NCBI GenBank assembly: GCA_963971535.1 | Contig: OZ020592.1 | Location: 123,560,563 to 123,624,562, forward strand | Direction: 5' to 3' | DNA from: Notolepis coatsorum | Lineage: Eukaryota; Chordata; Actinopteri; Aulopiformes; Paralepididae | DNA length: 64,000 nucleotides | In this document: in pieces, positions 22,413 to 31,063 of the stretch | Layout of the letters: each line of letters opens with the position of its first letter | Position numbering within the stretch: position 1 is the stretch's first letter | The notes under the pieces: generated by a model | Databases searched by the model: none | Told to the model about the DNA's origin: nothing | The model's input: the letters and a program-made list of their open reading frames with translations, nothing else | Translations under genes and position numbers: made by a program

Positions 22413-23392
22413 TCACTTGCTGTAGTGTCTGTTGGCTTTTCCAGTGGACCATTCAGAATCCACCCAAGAGCAGTCTTGACCGCATATGGTCCGTTTGCTT
22501 GGCTGTGGATCACTTTCCACGGCTCTAGCAGCTTGTGTTCTCTTGTTCCGATGAGACACTTCGGCGTTGATGCGTGGCAACCTGACTTCGTTGAGGTACG
22601 GCCATTTGTCAACATCCTTTTGTTGTGGAACGTTCTTCATGGAGACAGGGATGTTCCTCTGTGTGAACACTTTGGACAGTTCAATGAAGTTATTCTCCTC
22701 TAACCCACTAACTTCCAAGTCAGTGAGGATGTAGCTCTCCACTCGCTTCTTTGCATTGATGGTGCTTAGCACTAGCTCCGTCTGTCTGCCTTGAATGTTC
22801 AATCGCTCTGCCAGTGTCTCTGTACAAAACGTTGCAGAGCTGCCTGGGTCCATGAATGCATAAACCTCCACAGCTTTGTTGCTTTTCTTGTTCTTTACTC
22901 TGACTGGCACTATGGCGAGCACGCAGTTGTCTCCGTCCCCAGTGCAGGCACTTAACACTTTGTTTTCCTCTGTACTGGCTGCGTTTCCTTGGGAGGCGGG
23001 TTCATCTTCTTTTGAGGCAACTTCTGTTGTCTTCTCCTTTGCACCTTTGTCTTGCCTTGCAAAGTGTAGCATGCTGGGATGCTTCATCGAACAGTGTTCA
23101 CATATCATTTTATTTTTACACTCCTTGCTAAGGTGGCCTTTCACCAGGCAGCCGAAACAGAAGCCGTTCTTCTTCAGAAACTCCACTCTTTCCTTATGTG
23201 GTTTTTCTCTCAGTTTGCGACATTCTTCCAGGGTGTGACCTTTCTCACAGAAGACACATGGCTTTGGAAAGGCACGGTTGAAGGATGTAGCATCTTTTGA
23301 CTTTGATGATTCGCCTTTTTCATCATCCACTTGTTCAGCACTGGTAGCGAAGCTGCTTCCCCTTTTAGCTTCTCTTTGTTCTTTCTTTCCAT
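22413..23392 (-). pseudogene. BEL-2 Gag zinc knuckles and protease
   Basis: The minus strand from 23392 reads a short charged Gag segment. A frameshift near 23330 leads to three zinc knuckles (CVFCEKGHTLEEC, CFGCLVKGHLSKEC, CEHCSMKHPSMLH). The DUF1758 protease follows with FMDPGSSATFC. A second shift near 22560 leads into the ALGWILNGPL block. DUF1759 and the Gag N-terminus are missing: only about 100 bp (24989-25085) remain between the LINE insertion and the 5' LTR. Confidence 0.86.
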
Positions 23393-23429
23393 GCTAATCG
23401 TTGCTAGCTCCTTCTTTCGTCGTCAACGA

Positions 23430-24450
23430 AAGAAGAGAACAGATGGTGGAGGTAAACGGTACCCTATCCCCCCCCCTCACAGTGAACTGTGGTGTTCCAC
23501 AAGGAAGCATACTAGGACCACTACTGTTCCTAATTTATGCAAATGACATGTCGTCAGCTTGTGACTGCAACTTGTTCCTGTTTGCGGACGACTCAGCCTT
23601 GCTGGTCTCTGACAAGAACAAGTTACAGGTTGAAAAAACCCTCAGCTCGGAACTAGGCAAAATCTGCATATGGCTCGCCGACAACAAACTATCATTACAC
23701 ATGGGCAAAACAGAGTCCATTCTCTTCGGTTCAAATAACAAACTCAGCAAGACCGACGGCTTCTCAGTTACAGTGGGTGACAATATTGTCACAAGGAAAG
23801 ATGAAATTACCTACCTGGGTTCCATCCTAGAGGCTAATCTTTCCTGTGACAAAATGGCATCCAATGTAATAAAAAAAGTCAATCAACGAACTCGATTCTT
23901 GTACCGGATCTCCTCCCTGGTAAACAAGACTACCCTGAAGACTCTGGCAGGAGCACTCATTCAAGGGTACTACGACTATGCTTGCACCTCATGGTACCAA
24001 AGCACCTCAAAGGCACTAAAAACCAAATTACAAACATCTCAAAACAAACTAGTCAGACTACTGCTTGACCTGACTCCTAGAACCCACCTCACCCCTGCAC
24101 ACTTTGCCAACCTAGGATGGCTTAGAGTAGACGACAGAGTACAGCAACTTGCAATGGGCCTGGTCTACAAGATACACTACACGACCAAGGTACCCATGTA
24201 CATGTCAAAATACTTCCCAAAGGTCAGTGAATACCACGATCACAACACCAGAGGGAGCTCCACAAATCATGTAAAACCCAGATTCGGCTCAAACAAGGGA
24301 CTAAACACGTTTCGCAATTATGCCACAACAATGTGGAACGCCCTACCCAAAGCTGTAAAGGAATGTGAATCACTACCCACCTTCAAAAACACTCTCAAAG
24401 AACACCTACGGGAGACTGCAATTCAAAACTGGCCCCTACAAATGTCCTAA
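23430..24450 (+). pseudogene. LINE family A reverse transcriptase, C-terminal part
   Basis: The open frame (counted from 23401 it has 349 codons, but the first ten come from BEL-2 flank) covers the second half of a LINE reverse transcriptase. It shows the CGVPQGSILGPLLF block, the active-site box FADD, the WLADNKLSLHMGKTE block and a long C-terminal region ending FRNYATTMWNALPKAVKE and LPTFKNTL. The composition fits the Jockey/CR1/L2 group. I cannot place the clade more exactly by eye. No endonuclease is present, so this is a 5'-truncated copy that stays open to its natural stop at 24450. Confidence 0.85.
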
Positions 24451-24489
24451 CCCAGTTGTACAATAAAGACCAAGCATGGCTTTGTCAGT

Positions 24490-24710
24490 ATTCCAATGTA
24501 CCCAACCCCCCCCCCCCCCACCTCCAATGTACAGCCCCACCCAACCCCACCCCACCTCCCCAACCTCCTCCAATGTACAGTTTCTATGTCAAATGTAGGT
24601 CAGTATTCCAATGTACAGTGTGTCCCCCCTACCCACCCCCCCCCCCCCCACCTCCAATGTACAGCCCCACCCCACCTACCCAACCTCCCCCAATGCACAG
24701 TTTCTATGTC
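24490..24710. repeat. C-rich minisatellite in the LINE 3' UTR
   Basis: Tandem units around CCTCCAATGTACAG separated by C-runs and CCACCCAACC blocks. It is the counterpart of 1090-1270 on the other strand. Confidence 0.75.
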
Positions 24711-25085
24711 AAATGTATATACACTCTTTTTCTGGATTTTTTTAGTATCACAAACAGTACTGTATTTGAAAATCTGGTACGTCATAAATGTATAGATGTA
24801 GCAGTACTGTCTATCTGTATGTCGTGTGTGTCATATGATGAATTGAAAATGGAGGACCCTGATGGAAACAAGACGAAAGTCTTTCTCAGGTCTGCATCCT
24901 CTTAACAATTGTATGTATTGAGCTGTACTGTACTGTACCCATTCTGCAATCTGTTAATAAACTTTTCAATCAATCAATCAATCAACGAGGGGCTTCTTTA
25001 ACTAACTCTTCCAATAGCCAGTTTATTTTCTTGATAACGATGTCAATAGCAATATTTCCTCTTGGTTAGACAACTTTTTGACTAT

Positions 25086-25598
25086 TGTAATGGCAGAATG
25101 TCTTTAGACTTTCGTTTACCATTTCGTTTCCAGTGCAGGCAGCAAAAAGGTTTCAGACTCGTGTCCAATGGCTAATACAAATCTGTATCCACAATTATGC
25201 TGTACACACTCACGGACTCCAGAATACGTTTTGAAGGTTCTTTACTTTCTTTGGGCAGTCACAAAGTATAACATCATTCTTCATAGGATATATAGACCGA
25301 ACTAGGATCATGGACTACAGTCAAAAAGTTATGTGCTTCCAAACTGCATGGGCACTGTCTCACTACTAACTAGGCAATACAAGTTCACGGCATATCAAGC
25401 CTCTCACACATGCGCAGTAACACATCTAAAGTACATTTATTGTTAAATTCTTAGAATAATTCGCAACTAAATTATAAATATGGCGTATAGCATAGAACAT
25501 CATTACAAATTAAACTACTGCTCATTTTCTATGCAATAACTAAATATATAAAATACAAATATATTCAAAATATGACTTTTCAAGATTTGGCTCTTACA
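25086..25598 (-). repeat. BEL-2 5' LTR
   Basis: 513 bp. On the minus strand it is followed by ATAGTCAAAAAGTTG, close to the TTAGTCAAAAACTAAG after the BEL-1 5' LTR. The ATTAG duplication follows at 25599-25603. Confidence 0.92.
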
Positions 25599-25603
25599 AT
25601 TAG

Positions 25604-25869
25604 GTTTGTATACTTGTACTTTTACTCGATTACATTTCAGAGGAAAAAAACACTTTTTACTCCTTACATAATAAAAAGGTACACTATAATACAGTAGATA
25701 TCATTATCTGTTCTTATGCACACCTGGTGATACTAAATCCAAATTGAACTCGGGCATTTGAAAGATAATATATGTATATATATAAATGTGCGAATTGGCT
25801 ATAATAATGTAATGTATAAGCATCTATTCTATATTCTATAATAATATTTCAAATTGCATTGGTCCGGAT
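25604..25869. mobile_element. Continuation of the hAT-like repeat split by BEL-2; then AT-rich sequence
   Basis: The first part (to about 25700) has ACTTGTACTTTTACTCGATT and CTTTTTACTCC blocks matching the style of 18813-18898. The rest is AT-rich with a TATATA run, and no clear element end was found. Confidence 0.45.
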
Positions 25870-26681
25870 TGTGAGGATTGGCCTGTTGCCGAACGCACAC
25901 TTCAAGGTCAAGTACCAATTGCCGTGACGCACCTGATGTGTGTTGTAATCAGCTCACCTGAGCCCTTCATATACTCTGGAGTTTCTATCATTCTTGGTCG
26001 GGTCGTTTTGGATTACCACTGCTACTGCCTGTTCCCCCCGTTGTTGTGCCTCGTCTGTTTTTTCTTCAGGACGTCTATGGAAGTCGCCGCTGTTGTGTTT
26101 CTCTATCATCCGTTGGAGCTGTGCCTCGTTGCCCGCTTTGCGCATTTGCGCTTTGGTGAGTTTTTGGAACGAACCTTTTGGATTCTCTGTTTTCTGTGTG
26201 TTTGGATAACACTGAAGATTTGCCGTTTTTGTTTTGTACTGGACTCAGCTAAACTTGTGTGTTGGTAACACTGAAGATTAAGTCACGTGTGATTGTACTG
26301 GGCTCAGCTAAACTTGTGTGTTGGGAACACTGAAGATCAAGTCACGTGTGATTATACTGGACTCAGCTAAGGAGGACTGGACTGCCTCTGTATTCTGTTG
26401 GCTTGTTTATTGACCACTCTCTCTCTCTCTCCGTTCCTTCCCGAGTTGGATCCTGGAGTAGCTGCAGAGCCGCAGAGGCAGTGGCGCTACGCCGCTTCAC
26501 CATCTCAATACCGGGACGATCTGCAGAGCCGCAGACAACTCTGCCAAGAACATTCTCCCCTTTGTTGTTCTTATTGTTCTTTCGCTCATTCCTGTTTCAG
26601 AAATAAATACGCCCTAGTCTTTGGCTAACTCTGAACTACCTGTCTGTGCCGTGCTGTTGGGGTCGGTTTCAAACCATAACA
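25870..26681 (+). mobile_element. Solo LTR (Gypsy/ERV-like) with target duplication
   Basis: 812 bp starting TGTGAGGATTGG and ending CCATAACA, flanked by CGGAT at 25865-25869 and 26682-26686. An AATAAA polyadenylation signal lies near 26602. About three copies of a 70-bp unit (CTGAAGAT...ACTGGACTCAGCTAA) lie at about 26205-26375. No internal region adjoins it, so it is a solo LTR left by recombination. Strand is given from the AATAAA signal. Confidence 0.85.
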
Positions 26682-26686
26682 CGGAT

Positions 26687-27383
26687 GGGAGAATTCAGTA
26701 CTGTATCTACAGAACCTTCGGTTTTATCATCTTCCCTTTATTAATTTCCTTAGATCTTTTGTACACATGATCTCAAGAGGGTACTGAACGAGGTCAGTGG
26801 CAGTTTTTTAAGTTTGGTCATTATTATCATGGTGTTATTCACTGTCAAAGATGCAAAGAAAAATCATAATTCATATTCTCCTTTGTTTCATCACAATTTA
26901 AGCAAGCCTAGTAATAGACACAATATTTCTGACACTGTGAATACATTCCCTGAGGTCCATAGATGTACCTAGATACCAAGAATATGCAAATAGCCCTTGT
27001 AGAAGTGGAGCAATATTCCATTTACCTAGGTATATATTTTATGCAGATTTTCACATCGTGTGGAACAGGTTAAAATGCAGACCCACAAAGTACAAAGTGC
27101 AAATCTCGCAGGTCCAACTATTTTAATTAGTATATTTCTTTCTCTGGCCGAACTAACGTTAACGTTATTAATCCTGCGGCCGCGCTTTATTTAAAAACAG
27201 CCAATCAAATCCCCATCAATGGAAAATGAACCCGCCCATACTCATGCTGATTGGTCCTTGTAAGACGAGAAAGCGGGGATCTTTGATTAAACGCCTGCTA
27301 TCAGAAGAATAGACAGTCAGACAGTAGCTTCCCGCTTCGTGCTAATTTGCCTGAAACGTAATGTTTTCCTTGGCTTCCTATTG
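26687..27383. other. No gene recognised
   Basis: Mostly AT-rich sequence with no long frame and no repeat structure I could recognise. Confidence 0.5.
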
Positions 27384-27451
<68 letters not shown>

Positions 27452-27500
27452 AACAATTGCATTGATTGAATTAACAGATTGCAGAATGGGTATCGTCAGA
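27384..27500 (-). mobile_element. LINE family A 3' tail
   Basis: A (TTGA)n run at 27384-27450 is followed by AACAGATTGCAGAATGGGTA, the reverse complement of the end of the LINE at 24940-24981. This is a very short 5'-truncated insertion. Confidence 0.7.
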
Positions 27501-27652
27501 AACCTCAGAATTCTATGTTTCATCCTGTATATGACATGTCACTGTAGCGTTACGCTGTAAGAAAAGTTGAAAAGTCAGCAGGAAATGTCTCTACTCAGGC
27601 TCTCTACTCTCCCCATCTGCTTGCACCCCACAGTTTGAGAATCGCTGGTTTA

Positions 27653-27752
27653 GCGTGTGTGTGTGTGTGTGTTAGAGAGAGAGAGGGAGAGAGAGAGAGA
27701 GAGAGAGAGGGAGAGGAGAGGAGAGAGAGGGAGAGAAAGAGAGAGAGAGTTT
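27653..27752. repeat. (TG)n and (GA)n microsatellite
   Basis: A GTGTGT run leads into a long GA-rich run with GGGAGA interruptions. Confidence 0.9.
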
Positions 27753-28040
27753 CAGTCTGCTTTAATATAAGATCTTTCTTTCCTGAATCTACTGTATGTA
27801 AAAATCGATGTTGTCAATTATGATCAGCTAAGGCCAAGGTACCAGTCTCCACACAGTACAATACAAACAGTCCCTGATGTGACATTGAGAGAAAGTTGAA
27901 GAGGAGAACAATGCAGTTGTGGTTAGGGTGACCAAACGTCCCGATTTGTGCGGGACAGTCCCGCATTTCAGCCCTCTGTCCCACATGCCGCAAGAGAAGA
28001 ATATTGTCCCGCATTTCAATAAGTGTCCCGCAAAAAAAAA

Positions 28041-28070
28041 ATATTATTATTATTATTATTATTATTAATA
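28041..28070. repeat. (ATT)n microsatellite
   Basis: A TTA run after a stretch of A, inside the left end of hAT-4. Confidence 0.9.
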
Positions 28071-28378
28071 ATTATTGTTTTTGTCCTCTCATTAATCCCC
28101 AAAATATGCACTAATGCACGCACCGCAAGTACTACATACGTAACCTTATGTAACATAGCCTATAGTCTAACCAGCACAAGCGCATTATATATACCTGGCG
28201 CGAGCTGTTTATTTCCGGTCGCTCAAGTTGCGCTGCAATAAACAGCTCACGCCAGGTACTGTCTACCGGTATATATGCAAGCTGTTATTGGCTATTGGTT
28301 ATTGGTTATTGGGGGATGACGTGACTGTATGCGAGGTCTACCCCATACCCTGCATCTGGCACTGACAAGTCCAAAAGC

Positions 28379-28630
28379 TTGTTGTTTGTTATTGGCACAA
28401 CCAATTTAAAATTAGAAACGGTAAAGGATCATGAAATATCAAACGGCCACATACATACTCTAGCTACCAAGCGGGCGAAGACTGGTCTGTTAGAGGAGAG
28501 TGTTGCGGTCAGATCCCTGGTCTCAATGAAATCAGCTCAGATGGATAAGTTGAAGCTGCTGTTCCGCAACATTCACACAATCGGGAAGAAAGGAAGACCC
28601 TTCACCTATTTGTGGATGTGCGAGTAAGTA
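28379..28630 (+). pseudogene. hAT transposase exon fragment (ZNF862-like N-terminal type)
   Basis: The 82-codon frame contains a GTTNLKLETVKDHEISNGH block, like the part of a zinc-finger (BED/TTF-type) domain before hAT transposases. It ends with the block FRNIHTIGKKGRPFTYLWM, a conserved stretch at the start of such transposases. It is followed by GTAAGTATT, a good splice donor, so this is probably an exon of the hAT-4 transposase. Later exons with the catalytic residues and the dimerisation domain are absent before the DIRS-like insertion at 29074. The identification rests on remembered family motifs. Confidence 0.6.
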
Positions 28631-28787
28631 TTAGACAAACTAACATGTATTATGTAACGTGTATTATTAAACTAATATTACAGTGTTTGTTAGCTAGCCA
28701 CATTCATTTAACATTAAGAAGCATACGGGCTCCAGACTAACACAGCCCGTCGCAAATATTCAGCACCATGGACAGCTGCCCCAGATA

Positions 28788-28790
<3 letters not shown>

Positions 28791-28868
<78 letters not shown>
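28791..28868. repeat. (CT)n microsatellite
   Basis: About 78 bp of nearly pure CT. Confidence 0.95.
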
Positions 28869-28871
<3 letters not shown>

Positions 28872-28914
28872 CTTGTCTGGGCGGGTGGGATGTTCGGGTG
28901 GGGACAGATGTTAT

Positions 28915-29030
28915 TGGATTAGATGTTATTTTATCACACACCACACTACTGACACTTTGGATTAGATATTATTTTAGCACACACCACACTACTGACATTT
29001 TGGATTAGATGTTATTTTAGATGTTTCTGG
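28915..29030. repeat. 43-bp tandem repeat, about 2.4 copies
   Basis: The unit begins GGATTAGATGTTATTTTA and includes CACACCACACTACTGACA. Copies start near 28916, 28959 and 29002. Confidence 0.8.
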
Positions 29031-29073
29031 TCAAATAAAATCATATGTCCAAACAAATGCTTGCAGTTCTATT

Positions 29074-29265
29074 TCATACTGGTTTCCGCTCAGCGTCATT
29101 CTGCACTAACCTCACTTCGTGCACAGCACTGAATAAAAACTCCACAATGTACCTTTACATACCGACATCCGTCTGGCCACACCCCTATCCGCTTACCTTC
29201 ATAAGCAGGTGTGTGGTCACCTACTCGCCTCCTTCTTCACTTTCACCACAAGGAAGTGCCTTGGT
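29074..29265 (+). repeat. DIRS-like left inverted terminal repeat
   Basis: Contains CTGGTTTCCGCTCAGCGTCA and the segment from TAACCTCACTTCGTGC to CTCACCTTGTGG-like sequence, present inverted at 34060-34270 and again in the duplicated copy at 37740-37950. Confidence 0.8.
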
Positions 29266-29686
29266 ATATACCCCACTTGACGAGGTTGTTTAGTTGAAGA
29301 AAGTTGATACGTGTTTACATTTTTTCTTGCTTTTTTCTTTCTCTCATATATTTTAAAAAGAAAAAAGCTAAGTCATAATGTTTACCTCGGAGGGTCGCGC
29401 TAGCAACGTCACCCTTCACCAGCGGTTCTCCATTGCCTCCTCTGTCGTGCGTCTTGGAGCGGGGTTGAGGCCTCTTTCGTGGTCGGCAGCCACGCCCGGT
29501 AGGCATCCGATAGATAGTTTGCCTCTCCAAGGAGCTGGTGCACCAGCGCTGTCTCCTGTGCGATGGCCTGGTTCCGGCTCTGGTTCCTCTGCCTCCGGGG
29601 AGTCGTCCGCTGTTGGGCGGCCGGCTCCTCTGATTGCGGGGGATTTGAGACACAAACTTTTTGCATCGGCTCGCTCCCGTCGCTAG

Positions 29687-31063
29687 ATGGTGGCTTGTAG
29701 ACGCGAACGGCCTGGTTTTGGTGAGTTGCTGGAGCCGGATGAGGATGCGTCTGATTCTCCATGGCCGATGGAAACAGAGGACTACATGGTAGAAGCGGAC
29801 GGGTTCTTGTTCGAAGCCCCGGTGGAGACATGTCCGCCGCCCGTCCAGGTAACACGGGAGGGGGGTGAGATGTCTCCTTGGGATTCCTCGTACGCGGATG
29901 TTGGGTTAGAACCTCCGACTCGGCGGCGGGATGCCCTGCTATCAGCCACATCAGAATGTGGCTCTTTAACCAGTAGTCTGCTGCATGTGAGGGACGCGAG
30001 CTCGGTGGGGGAAAGTATGCAGGGGGAACTGCGTGCTTTGTTCCCCGAGCTCATGGCGGCAGCGGCAGTCGCAAACGGCGTGCCGCTGCCGCAGCCACTG
30101 CCTGTTCCTATTCCTGACGATCTCGTAGGTCATCTATGGCAACGCCGTCCGGTGAGAGGGGTGGACGTTGTCTGTCCATTTTTCCCCTCAATGGAGGCCT
30201 ACGTCCGTCAGGGACAGGTGGTCTCCCACATCATGGGCCTTACCCCCGCCTACATGCAAGTCACAAGGGTGGTGGGTTTGGTAGAAGGCATGAAGGAGGG
30301 CGTGCCTCGGCTTGATAGGACGATGGCGGTGCTCCTTTGTCCTGAGGTGGTGTGGGAGCCGTTACGGAAGCCAGTTCCCCAAGGGAAATCGGCGAGGCGG
30401 TTGGCTTTCTGGAGTGACCAGTCATTTATCTCCGCGACGCAATCTCTGGCTGCCACTTCTAACATCACGCAGCTGGCAAGATTCATGTCCGGGATACTGA
30501 CGGGCGGTACGGAGCTGACTGATTTGCAACATGATCAGCTCGCCCAGTCGGCAGGAGCCATCCTGCATCTGATCCAGCCGCAGGCCATAGCCGCTGGGAA
30601 AGTACGCGCCCTGGCCACTCTTGTCCAGCGCCACCTTTGGCTGGAGCAGGCACGTGTGCCGGAGAAGAAGAGGACTCCACTTCTGACGGCACCCCTCTCC
30701 GATGCTGGACTTTTCGGGTCGGCACTGCAATTGATGACCTCAACCTGCAGGGAGATGCAGGAGGAGCGTTCTGTGCTCCAGCCTCATTTCCCCCCGCCCG
30801 ATGTCGCCAGTGGAGTCAGACGGCAGGCTCGTCGTCGGGGTTCCGCCGCCTTAGCCGCCGCTGCTACCACCGCCACTGCTGGACCTTCAGCAAAGAAGGC
30901 CAGGAGGAGAGAGGGCGCCTCCGCCACTGCAGCCGGCCCATCTACGCCCCCGGAGGTGACGGTAGGGATCGTCATGACCAGCCTCCGATTGTTTACCGTC
31001 CCTCCGGGGCTCCCCGGGGTGGCAAGTCCCGAGCGGCTCGTGGCAGGCGTCGCTAAAAGTTGA
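29687..31063 (+). CDS. DIRS-like Gag ORF, 458 codons
   Basis: The frame starts at ATG 29687 and stays open to 31063. Its N-terminal 60 residues are acidic. Residues about 140-380 are helical in composition and include a block with RHLWLEQARVPEKKRTPLL and APLSDAGLFGSALQ, like the RHLWL...LLDAPVSPTGLFG region of fish DIRS Gag proteins. The C-terminus is alanine-, arginine- and threonine-rich (RRQARRRGSAALAAAATTA), possibly nucleic-acid binding. No zinc knuckle is seen. The ORF is much more GC-rich than its surroundings. Its intactness without any pol suggests either recent loss of pol or a Gag-only family supplied in trans. Identification is by motif only. Confidence 0.65.
   Translation: MVACRRERPGFGELLEPDEDASDSPWPMETEDYMVEADGFLFEAPVETCPPPVQVTREGGEMSPWDSSYADVGLEPPTRRRDALLSATSECGSLTSSLLHVRDASSVGESMQGELRALFPELMAAAAVANGVPLPQPLPVPIPDDLVGHLWQRRPVRGVDVVCPFFPSMEAYVRQGQVVSHIMGLTPAYMQVTRVVGLVEGMKEGVPRLDRTMAVLLCPEVVWEPLRKPVPQGKSARRLAFWSDQSFISATQSLAATSNITQLARFMSGILTGGTELTDLQHDQLAQSAGAILHLIQPQAIAAGKVRALATLVQRHLWLEQARVPEKKRTPLLTAPLSDAGLFGSALQLMTSTCREMQEERSVLQPHFPPPDVASGVRRQARRRGSAALAAAATTATAGPSAKKARRREGASATAAGPSTPPEVTVGIVMTSLRLFTVPPGLPGVASPERLVAGVAKS

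Larger units (their letters stand above)
23430..24981 (+). mobile_element. LINE family A copy, 5'-truncated, inserted in BEL-2
   Basis: Contains the 3' half of a LINE ORF, a C-rich 3' UTR minisatellite and a (TCAA)n tail after AATAAACTTT. The candidate 7-bp target duplication TCAACGA (23423-23429, 24982-24988) overlaps the tail repeat in sequence, so its length is uncertain. The BEL-2 Gag frame on the minus strand is continuous across the two flanks. Related pieces are at 849-1457/18344-18812, 10326-10400, 27384-27500 and 45940-46065. Confidence 0.88.
18904..25598 (-). mobile_element. BEL-2: BEL/Pao element, internally deleted (minus strand)
   Basis: LTRs at 18904-19429 (526 bp) and 25086-25598 (513 bp) start TGTAAGAGCC on the minus strand and end CTGCCATTACA. 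The target duplication is ATTAG (18899-18903 and 25599-25603). Many substitutions and several indels separate the LTRs, so it is older than BEL-1 and BEL-3. Most of gag and the front of RT are gone, and a LINE sits in the gag region. The 3' LTR is preceded by AATTAGAGGCCGGGAA, close to the equivalent BEL-1 site, so BEL-1 and BEL-2 are relatives. Confidence 0.93.

Noticed and set aside
24456..24905. Proline-rich 149-codon ORF
   Set aside because: Translation of the C-rich 3' UTR array of the LINE.
26398..26628. 76-codon ORF as a gene
   Set aside because: Lies inside the solo LTR defined by a target duplication.
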